64,000 nt of DNA from Hemerocallis citrina (taxonomy: Eukaryota; Streptophyta; Magnoliopsida; Asparagales; Asphodelaceae), in the NCBI GenBank assembly GCA_017893485.1, contig CM030366.1, forward strand, positions 104,319,796 through 104,383,795, read 5' to 3'. Positions 23,962 through 34,420 of the stretch are shown here, piece after piece. The position numbers were made by a program, and so were the translations under genes. Positions within the stretch are counted from its first letter, which is position 1. Each line of letters begins with the position of its first letter. The notes beneath the pieces are model-generated. The model was given only the letters and a program-made list of their open reading frames with translations, had not been told where the DNA came from and ran no database searches.

Positions 23962-24940
23962 TGTAAATCATCATCTGGTGATTGTACGAAAATGAAAATT
24001 GAAAAATTAAAGTGAATGTGTAAAGTAAAGAGATAAGTTAGAGAAACCAAACTCATTAAAGAGGCAAGGCACATTGATTTACGTGGTTGGACCCCAAACT
24101 TAATTCACTACCCCCTTACCTGCTTAAATTCTCCGCCACATGCGTTCCATTATACTTAAACCTCGTACAGTGAGTTCTCAGTATTCAGGCTGAGATTCCT
24201 ATTACAACCACAAGACTTCTATATATGAGCTTGGTAAACCATCTCGATCGGAAGCGAAAATTAAGTTAAAAAGCAAGATCGGCATCTTGACTAAGGAAAC
24301 AATAACAATGCTCTTCTCTCTTGATCATTAGTAAATGATAAGTTCTAAAGTATACGAGTCAAAAGAGACGATCAATACTTCATGGATTCAGCTATCTTTA
24401 AAGAGTTTGAGATTATTCCTTTCCACAAATGTAAAAAGAAATACTAAATATAAATTTGGGCAAGTTGCGGTCGACTGCTAATTTGTGCAGTCAACTGTCA
24501 TTTCCATCATATCAAGGTTCAAAGAAAATGATAGTCAACTACACTAATTTCAACTGTTATTGACAGTCGGCTATCAGCTGTTGTCGAATTCAATTTGTGC
24601 AGTTAACCAAAACATTTTCCAGACTAAATATTTAGGTGAATCCACTTTATATTATTACCATAACTTGATCATTTTCCAAAGATACGTATATATATTTATC
24701 CATGACAAATAAGTTGTAAATAATCAGTGATGCTCTGGCGATCAATCACATCTTTTTTCTTCATGAATCTTTCCCGATATTTTGCAATCTTTTATATTTT
24801 CATGATTCTTTTCCTTTACTTTGATTATGAAGTTCTTGATATTTATCTGAATATCATTCTATATTGGTATGTAAAGATCTTAGATGAAATCATTAGATAT
24901 ATATGTGTATGTTTTGTACACACCAAACATAGAGTCAACA
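23962..24940 (-). repeat. S1 5' LTR with PBS
   Basis: On the minus strand the LTR starts TGTTGACTCTATGTTTGG at 24940, parallel to the S2 LTR start TGTTGACCTTAAGTTTGATG, and ends near 23962 (979 bp against 987 in S2). The PBS TGGTATCAGAG is the complement of 23950-23960. GTCGACTG-like motifs occur near 24470-24600. The 90-codon plus-strand ORF at 24727 lies within this LTR and is not a gene. Confidence 0.85.
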
Positions 24941-25104
24941 ATTGGTTGTTTTGGTGGGTGGGTGATGGTATGGGGAGGGTTGATTGTTTGCTTCCATAGT
25001 TGCACCTTTGCCGCGTAGATTGCTAGTTCTGATGATGTAGTTACACTAATCTGGTTTATCATTTATGCAGTATCTTTATATCATACGGTACTTATTTGGG
25101 TTGT
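24941..25104. other. Unique-looking flank between the two nests
   Basis: This short stretch lies between the S1 LTR start and the first Gypsy LTR. No ORF or repeat is recognised. With 37521 onward it is probably the older host sequence into which the Gypsy relative inserted. Confidence 0.4.
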
Positions 25105-25150
25105 TGTTGCCGCTGAATCTGGTGTGGGGGCAATAAATGAGATTTGTAGG

Positions 25151-26420
25151 TGATGGAACTGCGGTGAGTCCCAGGACCACGGATTGGTGTGCGTATCGAT
25201 CATAAAAGCTTAACAGATTTAATACGTGATCTAACCCTTTATAGTGGAAACTAGGGTTCACGAATTATACCTGCGATAAGAAGAAGACGATAGTTTCTAG
25301 CAACTTCGAGCCGTTAGCAACCCCAAGATCTTCTGCACGTATTCCTTCCTCGGGTTGGACATCGGGTGGACGACGGTCTCCCAACCTTTCTTCTCCTTGG
25401 CTGACCTCTCTTTCTCTCCTTACGTGAATCACGAATTTAGAGAAAACTTCTTATCTTTGATAATCATATGACGGCCAGAGAATAGAGGATATATATATAA
25501 GGCTACGGCAGGGACCATGAGGAGAAATTAGGGTTAGGTCTCCTAACGAATCTGGGTATCCCGTGTTCAGCCCGAACACACAACCCAGCCCATTAACAAT
25601 AGCTCGGTCCACTAAAGAGCTATTGTTGCACTACCTTCCTAATCCCAAATTATATTTATGGGCTCCTTTTATTATATGCTCGTTCAGCTCCCCATGTTAA
25701 GATATCGAATGTCCGTCGATCAAATTAAGTTACTGACAACTATATTGATCAACATCTTTTATCCTTAAGTAGTACCACTCAACTTTATTTGTCATGTCGG
25801 ATGTAATCCACCTGCAGGGTTTACATGACAATCCTTATGAGCTCCTTAAGGGGACATCATCAACCCGACGTATCGGGACATGGATTCCTTTTACAATCAA
25901 CAGCCCATCATACATACAATGCTATTACCCAATTCATAGAGGTTGTTGATCCATAATGAATCTCACTCTTTTATGAGTCAAAGTAATGCACACTGCATAT
26001 ACATGTCTGTTATTATATCTGGATTAAGAGCATAAGCATCCATAATAACAGAGGTGTTTGTTCTCTTTTGTAGTCAGTACAAAGAGAACAACCTCAAGTG
26101 GTCCTGTTCAATACACACAAAGTGTACTAGTGTAAACCTATAGTCAAGATAGACTAATACCAGATTACACTACAACCTTTCCAATGGATTGTCCAAGTCC
26201 GTCTAGGTTGTGAACTATTTATATATTCCATAGGGAGCCGATAATATGATCTTCTATGTGTCTCCTCACACCATATTATCAACCTTATAGAATATTAGAT
26301 ACTTGCATTAATATTATAATAAACACAATATGCAAACATATGCCCATATGATTCTCATTCAAAAAAAATAAGGAAATAAAGTTAATACAAAAGTGATGCT
26401 TTCAGTATATAACCCTAACA
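25151..26420 (-). mobile_element. Solo LTR inserted in the G2 3' LTR
   Basis: The 1270-bp segment begins TGTTAGGGTTATATACTG on the minus strand and ends CACCGCAGTTCCATCA. A perfect 5-bp duplication GTAGG is at 25146-25150 and 26421-26425. There is no second LTR or coding sequence. TG...CA ends and the 5-bp duplication indicate a solo LTR, probably Copia-type. It splits a G2 LTR that resumes at GTAGGTTCGTAGGAACTC. Confidence 0.85.
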
Positions 26421-26588
26421 GTAGGTTCGTAGGAACTCGAACGGGCGTAACCCTTCTTCTCCCTTGTTGACTAGTTGACTCCTAGGTGCTCCCTTGAACC
26501 TGCACAACAATCTGTTGATGCTGAATCTGGTGTGGAGGCAATAGATGAGATTTGTAGGTTCATAGGAACTCAAATGGGCGTAACCTTT

Positions 26589-27168
26589 TGTTGCCGCTGA
26601 ATTTGGGTGTAGGGGTAATAGATGAGATTTGTAGGTTCGCGTGGAACTCACACAGGTTGACCCCTTCTTCTTCCTTGGTGATTTGTTGGCTCCTTGGTGC
26701 TCCCTTGCGACCTGCACAAACGTTCGAGACACCGAGATGGATCCCGGCGACGAACCCTCCAACGATCAAGTCAATACACAGAAAAAGTCAAGGGAAAAGG
26801 CTCAAGTGTGCAAAGTGTGATCACCTTTAACAGTAGGAGGTAGGGGGTTTTTATAGTCGCCATGAAGATCCTTTTCAGGATGAAGGTAGATCCCTACTTT
26901 CTGGTGTGGCTGGTTGGGGTTGGTTACAACCATCCCCTTAAGATAGGGATAAACTAGGATTTGTTCCTATCCTGTTGGACTGGTCCCTAGAGAGTTGAGA
27001 CCCGTTCTCTGTCTACCAGATCCGTTCATGGGCTAGTGGGTCCAAGAGAATAGGCCCGGTGCCCAATTTGGACCCATCTGCAGATGAAATTACCATCCTG
27101 CCCCTACGACTTTAAGATTCGTGCCCAATTTGAATGGTTCCGATTTAACCCCACTTTTAGCCATATCA
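26589..27168 (-). repeat. G1 3' LTR
   Basis: This 580-bp LTR matches 36437-37016. The minus-strand polypurine tract lies directly to its right. Confidence 0.88.
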
Positions 27169-27188
27169 TGAGCCCCCTACTCCCAAAG

Positions 27189-27825
27189 ACCGTGTGTCAC
27201 AGCCTTGTGGGAGTAGTTTTGTTGTTTTAATGACGTATAGGGCTTTATTGAAGTTCTCAATGGGTGTTCGAATCTTGTCTGAAGGGTGATGTTGCTCTTC
27301 TGAGTTGGTAGCATGCTCAGAGTGTCTTCTAGGTTTCTCTGGGTCTTTGGTGATTTTTCTTGATTTTTATATCATTTGTTCGAACCATTTATTCAATTTT
27401 GCAAAGCAACGATTTGCTCTCCGGGAGCACTAATTAATCATTCTGAGCAAGAATTATTTATCCCGAGACTCAAAAATATTCCCCTGGATTTATAATTATT
27501 TTTCAAAATTTTTAATTAATTTTTCAGAATTTTTAATCATTTTTCGCAAATTTTAAATAAATAATCCGAATTAATAAAATAGAAAAAGGGATTAATCGCC
27601 GTATTTATGACGTGGCCAAATCTGAGCCCTTGATCATGCACCGACGAGGAATTCTGGGTGATCGGACAGCCATGAGAAAAGGGACTTCTCGCGTATTTGG
27701 TTCGGAACTACGCCTGTACGGCGATCTGGGTGTACGGTAAGGCGAACGGGCCGAACAGGGCACCGAGCTCGGAGGACGGTCCGTCGAACACAGCGAATGT
27801 TATGTGGAGTTTGGCGAACAATGGG
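27189..27825 (-). other. G1 untranslated region next to the 3' LTR
   Basis: No gene is recognised. The part from 27634 has the same GAGCTCGG and TTGGCGAAC character as the array that follows, and looks like diverged array units. Confidence 0.4.
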
Positions 27826-28690
27826 AAGGTGTTGACTGGTCAACGCTTTTCTTGGTGTTTTCAACTCGGAAACACGTCTGCTCGATAGTGGCGGCGAGCA
27901 TGGCGAACGGGGTGTCGAGCTTGGCGAACGCAATGGCGAGCTCGAAGAACATTGACTGGTCAACGCTTTTTTGTTGTTTTCATCTCGGAAACATGTCTGC
28001 TCGGATGTGATGGTGAGCTTGGCGAACGGTGTGTCGAGCGATTCAGATGAAGCGGCGAGCTTGAAGGGCATTGACTGGTCAACGCATTTTTTGGTGTTTT
28101 CAGCTCGGAAACATGTCTGCTCGGATATGACGGTGAGTTTGGCGAATGGGGTATCGAGCTTAGCGAACAAAACGGTGAGCTCGAGGGATGTTGACTGGTC
28201 AATGCTTTTTTTTTGGTGTTTTCAGCTCAGAAACACGTCTGCTCGGATGTGACGGCGAGCATGGTGAACGGTGTGTCAAACGATTCAGACGAAGCGGCGA
28301 GCTCGAAGGGCGTTGACTGGTCAATGCATTTTTTGGTTTTTTCAGCTCGGAAACACGTATGCTCGGATATGACGACGAGCTTGGCGAACAGTGTGTCGAG
28401 TGATTCAGACGAAGTGGCGAGCTTGAAAGGCGTTGACTGGTCAACGCATTTTTGGTGTTTTCAGCTCGGAAACACGTCTGCTCGGATATGACGGCGAGCT
28501 TGGCGAACAGTGTGTCGAGCGATTCAGATGAAGCGGCGAGCTCGAAGGGCGTAGACTGGTCAACGTATTTTTTGGTGTTTTCAGCTCGGAAACACGTCTG
28601 CTCGGATATGACGGCGAGCTTGGCGAATAGTGTGTTGAGCGATTCAGACGAAGCGGCGAGCTCGAAGGGCATTGACTGGTCAACGGATTC
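27826..28690 (+). repeat. Tandem array 1 in G1, about 120-bp unit
   Basis: The marker TTGACTGGTCAA, itself a palindrome, recurs near 27832, 27952, 28071, 28192, 28313, 28434, 28554 (as TAGACTGGTCAA) and 28673, so the period is about 120 bp over roughly seven units. Each unit also has TTTTCAGCTCGGAAACACGT, CTGCTCGGATATGACGGC and GAAGCGGCGAGC. Some units lack the GATTCAGAYGAAG part. The 60-180 codon ORFs on both strands are repeat shadows. Confidence 0.93.
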
Positions 28691-28963
28691 AAGCTGCTTT
28701 TGGTTGCTTTTTTTTTGTCACTTCGTATTCTGACCGCCTAGACTTTCGTGCTTGTTGGGCCGCCAAAGCTGTGCGGCCCAGGCCCATCAAATATTACCAT
28801 AAATCCCCATCCCCTCTTTTTCACCTCACTTTCTTCTTTCACTTCACCTGAGATTTCTTCTCTTCGTAGCTTTGTGCGGAGCGTCCGGTGGTCTTTTCCA
28901 TTCTCCGACGAGCATTTCGACCGCGGTTGTCACTTCTCAGGTAATTTATTTTAATTTTAAGAG

Positions 28964-29922
28964 ATGTCTAGGGTGTCTTCCGGCAAAGAGGCCTCCTCCT
29001 CGAGTCAGCTCGAAGTAGCCCCCTGGTCCACTCCTTCTTCGGTCGATAAGAGGAAGGGCCCCATTGTCCTGTCCTCTCCGGAAGTAGAAGAAGATCTCAC
29101 TGTCGAAGGCAAAGGTGGCGAGGTAGCTCTCTCTTCATCGGTAGTGGAATCAATAGTGGAGAAAGATTGGAGGATGGGCACGTCCGGGAGACATTCGATT
29201 GCTGTGTCTACCCTTGGGGGGACTCGGCAATATGGTGCGGAGGAGTTAAGGTGGGCGGAGCAAGGGTTGGCACCATTTTATGAGGAGAACACTCCTAGGG
29301 AACGCACTGAGGCGAACGAAATCGTTAGTATCCTGAAGGAGTCGGACCTACGAATCATCCGGATGTGCTTCATGATCCCTCCGGAGTTTGATCTCGTCGT
29401 CCCTGGGCCAGGGATCAGGTCTTGCTCTTCGCTTCCCTCCGATACTTGTATTTTTCCCTTCGACGCTTTCCATGCAGGGCTACGCCTCCCTCTACACCCT
29501 TTTATAAGGGCGGTGCTGCAATGGTATGGGGTACCCCCCATTCAGCTGATGCCGAACATTTGGAGGCACATCACGGGGTTCGTCCTTCATTGCCAGGCCG
29601 CTAGGATTGAACCTAGGCTGAGCGTGCTTCGCCGTTTGTACAAGATCCATCAAAAGACAAGGACGGAGTACCGCTTCTATCTTACTGCTCGGAAGGGCTT
29701 TAAGTTGGTTGACAATCCTAACTCCGTGAAGTGTTGGTGAGATAAATACTTCCTTGTTCGGAGTAAAAATCCGTGGGGCATTCCCACGGTGTGGAGGGAG
29801 GATGTGCCGAAGAGGGTGAAGATGGAGCCGACCTTGAGTCCCGAGGAGGACGGAATGGTTGGCATCCTCTTGGACCGGCCTACTATGCATTGGAAGGAGA
29901 TCTCCAAGGAGAGCCTCTTTGG
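28964..29922 (+). pseudogene. G1 antisense ORF, first exon: gypsy-type transposon domain
   Basis: The ORF starts MSRVSSGKEASSSSQLEVAP and is open to a TGA at 29738, after which the frame continues DKYFLVRSKNPWGIPTVW to a likely donor GTGAGG at 29923. The blocks FMIPPEFDLVVPGPG, FHAGLRLPLHPFIRAVLQWY and PIQLMPNIWRHITGFVLHC are typical of the family called putative gypsy type transposon. It lies antisense to G1 gag-pol, as in Tat-lineage elements that carry an extra antisense ORF. The protein's function is unknown. The stop suggests decay. Confidence 0.78.
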
Positions 29923-30037
29923 GTGAGGCCTTAGCCTGATGGATCCTAGTACGAGTTCTCTTTCATCGATCATACTTCCAAGTATTTTAGTAGTAACAAA
30001 ATTCTAATCTTGCCCTTTTTTTTCTTTTTTTTTTTAG

Positions 30038-31141
30038 GATCTACTGCCATGGACTTTGAGGATATTATGAACAGGCGATCGGTGCTGAGTGGTAAGCGAG
30101 TTGAGGAGAAAAAGAGAAAGGGCGTCGTTGCTCAGCCTACTCCGTCGAAGGTAGCACGAGTTGAGAGTGCCGCCGCCCCTGTTGTGGACTTGGAAGCTGT
30201 CCCCAATCCTGTTGCTCCGTTGGCGAAGGAACTCGACTGTTCGACTACGCTCACCCTAAAAGCTCCACCTCGCACGGTGGTGGTCGAAGTGATACTAACG
30301 GACGAGCTAAAGAGAATCTTCGTGCCAAATTGGCAGGTTCTTAGGCACGACGGTTTCCTCGGAGACTCGACGAGTTGCATGGATGCCATCGCAGCCTCGC
30401 CACGCCCAAGGATAAGGCGGCGATGGAGCATGGGACAGTGGGTGACTCGGCCTTGGAGATCGCCAAGGCGCAGATGAAGATAAGCCTCAATCTCCCGCTC
30501 GACCTTTGTCTTCTTTATTCGCCCTTCTCTTAAACCACTGCTCTTCTCGTAGGCGTTCTGTCATTTCAGTGACCTAATGAAACAAGTGGCAGAGCAGGAG
30601 AAAGAGCTGAAGGCTCTGCAGGATCGGGAGAGGGTGGAGCGCTCGGAGGCCAAGAGAGAGCTAGAGGCGGCCGCTCTTAAGGCAGAAATGCAAGCCACCG
30701 AAATCAGGCTTCTGGAGGAGGCACTGGCGAAGGCGAAGGACTCCGCTGCTGTGGAGAAGGAGGAGATGGCTCGGGAGAGGACTGTCGAGAGAGAGAGAAG
30801 GCCGCGCTCAAGATGGACATGGCGGTGAAGGAGGCCAAGGCCACAGCAGAGACGGAGATGATCGGCTATTTGGAGCAGAACATGCGAAAGGCCTTCGCCA
30901 AGGCATTGAAGGATGTCGGAGAGCGTATCCCCGACTTCGATTGTTCGGGGTATTTCTTGTTCTCCGAAAAGGAAGGGAGAGAGGCTGAAGGAGGAGACGA
31001 CGCTGCCGATGAGGAGGATGTGGTGACCGAGCCTCCATTGGCGATGACACTGGCGTCAGTGATAGTTGAGAGCGGCGAAGGCAACTTAGCACTCGTGGTT
31101 CCATCTGCCGAGGTCTCCCTTAGTAACTTTTCTATGTTTTA
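30038..31141 (+). pseudogene. G1 antisense ORF, downstream exons with coiled coil
   Basis: A T-rich tract and TTTTTAG acceptor at 30037 open a segment reading STAMDFEDIMNRRSVLSGKR. A further acceptor GTAG at 30551 opens AFCHFSDLMKQVAEQEKEL. A Glu/Ala/Lys-rich coiled coil (about 30580-30900) is followed by IPDFDCSGYFLFSEKE and an acidic tail to a stop at 31141. Frameshifts occur near 30330 and 30806, and exon phases do not join cleanly. It is probably the 3' part of the gene starting at 28964. Confidence 0.6.
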
Positions 31142-31292
31142 GTCGTGGTTCTTCATCAGGGTCTTTTGTACTGATTCCTAATAGCGGACTGACCACCGCT
31201 CTTTGTACTTGAGTTTTTTAATGAAAGACTGGCTTTTGGTGAAAATCGACTAAGTGTTGGGGCCTGAGTTGTTTTGTATGTGAGCCATTACT

Positions 31293-32083
31293 ATGGGTGT
31301 TTCTCGAGCTCAGCGTTGTTGTGTTCTTGCCTTTCAGATCGCCGAGTTGTGTCAAAGGGTCGAGGCATCGCCGAAGATGGTAGCAGCTGAGGCCTCTCAT
31401 CTTCGGATTGACTTAGGAACGATGAGGTTGGCCCTCTCTCGTGGTCGAGAGAGGCTTTTCAAGAGCGAGGCAGAACTAGGTCATCACAAACTAACGCTGG
31501 CGCTGCACAACTCCGAGTTGAAGCGACTAAAGAAACGAGCTCGAGAAGCGCCCCTGAAGGGGAGGTGGAGTCACTTTGGCAGACCTTATTCAACGTCAGT
31601 GCGGAGAGAGATGGTCTTAAGAACGTGGTGCTCGAGAAGAGCCTGGAGACGGTGCAGCTTTGGCGAACTATCATTGAAGCTTGTCATGTGGGTGGTACGA
31701 GCAGAATTCCTCACTTACAAGTCAAGGTAACGGATGATACGCAGAAGGAGCGCGACGTTGAGTTAGAGGCGGAGGTTCACCGACTACGACATTTTTTGGA
31801 GGGGAGCAACGTCCGGACCACATCTTGCTCTCGAGACGAGTACTCGCAGGGACGATCATTCCATGAGTTAGCGTTACGTTTGCCTCCCATCCCAGGGCAT
31901 CCCGGGGATGCTCAAAGCAGAGTTGCTGGTTCGTCAAGTGGAGCCTCAGTCGGCGCAATGCTCAGAGACACAACTAGGCTTGCCGGCTTTGGGACCTCAA
32001 TGGGTGCGGGGTCGCAGCGACAAAATGTTCGTCGTCCTCGTTTGTCGCTCAAGAGGAGTATCCCACTTCCTAGGAAGCATTGA
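31293..32083 (+). pseudogene. Second plus-strand coiled-coil ORF in G1
   Basis: Two overlapping frames (31293-31730 and 31565-32083) make one coding strip with a shift near 31560: IAELCQRVEASPKMVAAEAS, ELGHHKLTLALHNSELKRLK, then LWQTLFNVSAERDGLKNVVL and a Ser/Arg-rich end to a TGA at 32083. It is rich in heptads, like the exons before it, and may be a further exon of the same gene after a 3'UTR-like gap (31142-31292). No known domain is recognised. Confidence 0.5.
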
Positions 32084-32228
32084 AGTAGTCTTGTACTTTT
32101 GGCTTCTCAAGTTTTGTAATTCGTCGTAAAGATGAGTAGTTGGTCTTGTAATTTGACTTGTTCCTCAAACTTTATAGAAATGATACTTGTTTTTCGCACT
32201 TGTGTGTTTTATTAGCATATATGGTTAT

Positions 32229-33040
32229 CGATAGTTATGGGAGCACTCCTGAATGGCGAACCACTTGTTACTTGCTTATGAGCGAGTAGTAGAAGCGGAA
32301 TCGAGCCAAGTGTTGGACTCCGAACTCGTCGTTTAAAAGATAGAGTCAACGGTTGTGGGAGCAATTCCGAATGGCGAACTACTTCTTACTCGCTTATGAG
32401 TGAGTAGTAGAAGCGGAATCGAGCCAAGTGTTAAACTCTGAACTTGTCATTTAAAAGAGAGAGTCAACGGTCGTGGGAGCAATTCCGAATGGCGAACCAC
32501 TTCTTACTCGCTTATGAACGAGTGGTAGAAGCGGAATCGAGCCAAGTGTTGGACTCCGAACTCGTCGTTTAAAAGAGAGAGTCAACGGTTGTGGGAGCAA
32601 TTCCGAATGGCGAACCACTTTTTACTCACTTATGAGCGAGTAGTAGAAGCAGAATCGAGCCAAGTGTTGGACTCCGAACTCGTCATTTAAAAGAGAGAGT
32701 CAACAGTTGTGGGAGCAATTCCGAATGGCGAACCACTTTTTACTCGCTGATGAGCGAGTAGTAGAAGAATCGAGCCAAGTGTTGGACTCCGAACTCGTCG
32801 TTTAAAAGAGAGAGTCAATGGTTGTGGGAGCAATTTCGAATGGCGAACCACTTCTTACTCGCTTATGAACGGGTGGTAGAAGCAGAATCGAGCCAAGTGT
32901 TGGACTCTGAACTCATTGTTTACAAGAGAGAGTCAACGGTTGTGGGAGCAATTCCGAATGGCGAACCACTTCTTACTCGCTTATGAGCGAGTAGTAGAAG
33001 CAGAATCGAGCCAAGTGTTGGACTCCGAACTCATTGTTTA
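32229..33040 (+). repeat. Tandem array 2 in G1, about 118-bp unit
   Basis: Seven copies of a unit of about 115-119 bp are spaced from about 32237 to 32945 at the marker GTGGGAGCAATTCCGAATGG. Each contains GGCGAACCACTT, CTCGCTTATGAGCGAGTAG (a near-palindrome) and CGAGCCAAGTGTTGGACTCC. One unit has a 3-bp deletion. There are no ORFs. It lies between the antisense ORFs and the truncated pol. Confidence 0.95.
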
Positions 33041-33200
33041 AAAAAAAATTTGCAAGTAGAGTTACACTACCCCAAAAATAGAGAATTTGCTAGGTAGAGT
33101 TAGTTTACTTAAAAGATAGGGAAGTTGTGAGGAGAAATTTCTCTTTATTGGAAATAACCAGGCGGCTGCTTCTAAGTTGCAGACCGCCTTTACATTTTGA

Positions 33201-33842
33201 TTAAACAGAAGATACAAGTAAGGTTTTTGCAATCCTAGGGAAGTTGCTTGGAGCGGTGTTTAGGTGTTCGGTATTCCAAGTCCTTGGCATCTTCCTGCCC
33301 CCGGGTCTTCGAATTGATACGGGGGGCTCGTGCCCAGAAGTCGCATCAATCAGGGCATCGATGCTGGGAAGAGAAAAGGGGTCGTTCGGATAAGCCTTGT
33401 TGAGATCAGTGAAGTCAATACAGATCCTCCAACTCCCATTGGCCTTCTTGACCATTGCCACGTTGGAGAGCCACTCAGGGTAGTTCACCTCCTGAATAAA
33501 GCGGGCGTTGAGGAGTTTCTCAACCTCCTCCTTGATCTCCTGTTGCCTCTCAGGGAAAAACTTTCGCCTCTTCTGCTGGACAGGCTTGATCCTAGGGGTG
33601 ACGCTTAGATGGTGCATTGAGAGCTCCTCTGAGATCCCAAGCATGTCTACTGCAGTCCATGCGAAGAGGTCACAATTCTCGCATATGCACCGGGAGATAT
33701 CTTGCTTTATGGAGGGGGAGAGAGCTTTGCTGACGCGGAACGTCTTAGTGGTGTCTTCTTCAGAGAAGGCAACTTCCTCCAATTCGTCCACGGGCTCGGA
33801 GATAGTTCGGCCGCCTTCTTGAGGAAGTTCGACCACTTCCAA
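33201..33842 (-). pseudogene. G1 reverse transcriptase, N-terminal fragment
   Basis: The minus strand reads LSVTPRIKPVQQKRRKFFPE, RQQEIKEEVEKLLNARFIQE, WLSNVAMVKKANGSWRICID and FTDLNKAYPNDPFSLPSID, the start of a Gypsy RT. After ALIDATSGHE the sequence turns into unrelated PPVSIRRPGGRKMPRTWNTE. The YxDD site, RNase H and integrase are missing, so pol ends in a deletion near 33315. Confidence 0.9.
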
Positions 33843-34331
33843 AGAGAGAACCGGACCCCCCCATCAAGGTCATATAGCATTTCTGAGCCACTTCTTTGCT
33901 TCCCCTCACTTCTCCCACTCCTGAGGGGGTGGAAAACTTCATTTTCATGTGGTAGGCTGAAGGGATGGCTTGAAGCGCGGCCAAACCTGGTCTATCCAGG
34001 ATAACATTATAGGCGGCCTTGACGTCGACCACCATAAAATCTATTTTCTCCATGCGAGTTGTCGGGGCCTTTCCAGCTGTTACATCGAGGGTTATAATTC
34101 CCTCGACCGAAATTGGGACCCTGGTGAACCCGTGGAGAGTGTAGCCGGCGGGCTTGAGCCGGTCCCTGGACAGCGGGAGGCCTTGAAGGCCTCCAAAAAA
34201 AGGATGTTGACGGAGCTGCCGTTATCTACCAAAACGTAACGAACTTTGAAGTTCGCCATGCGGAGATTGATGATGAGGGCGTCGCAGTGGGGCGTGCGGA
34301 CGCCCTCCAGGTCCCTATCGGAGAATGTCAC
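33760..34331 (-). pseudogene. G1 aspartic protease region
   Basis: The minus strand reads RMANFKVRYVLVDNGSSVNI, a retroviral-type protease site where the usual DTG/DSG is DNG. Further on it has GIITLDVTAGKAPTT and FMVVDVKAAYNVILDRPGL, the conserved end of Gypsy proteases. A frame change near 34100 separates the two halves. RT follows directly. Confidence 0.82.
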
Positions 34332-34420
34332 CGGGACTCAGAGGCCCTTTGGGGGAGGATGGCTCTGCACAGAGTTAACCTCCTTTACGAAGGCTTTTCG
34401 AGAGGAGTTGGAATCTCCCC

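Noticed and set aside
24727..24999. A 90-codon hydrophobic ORF resembling a membrane protein
   Set aside because: It lies mostly in the S1 5' LTR and its hydrophobicity follows from T-rich DNA.
27634..28733. Many overlapping ORFs of 60-180 codons on both strands
   Set aside because: They repeat every about 120 bp and exist on both strands, so they are shadows of the tandem array.
32229..33040. CRISPR-like regular repeats
   Set aside because: The units are contiguous tandem copies of about 118 bp with no unique spacers, inside a plant retrotransposon.
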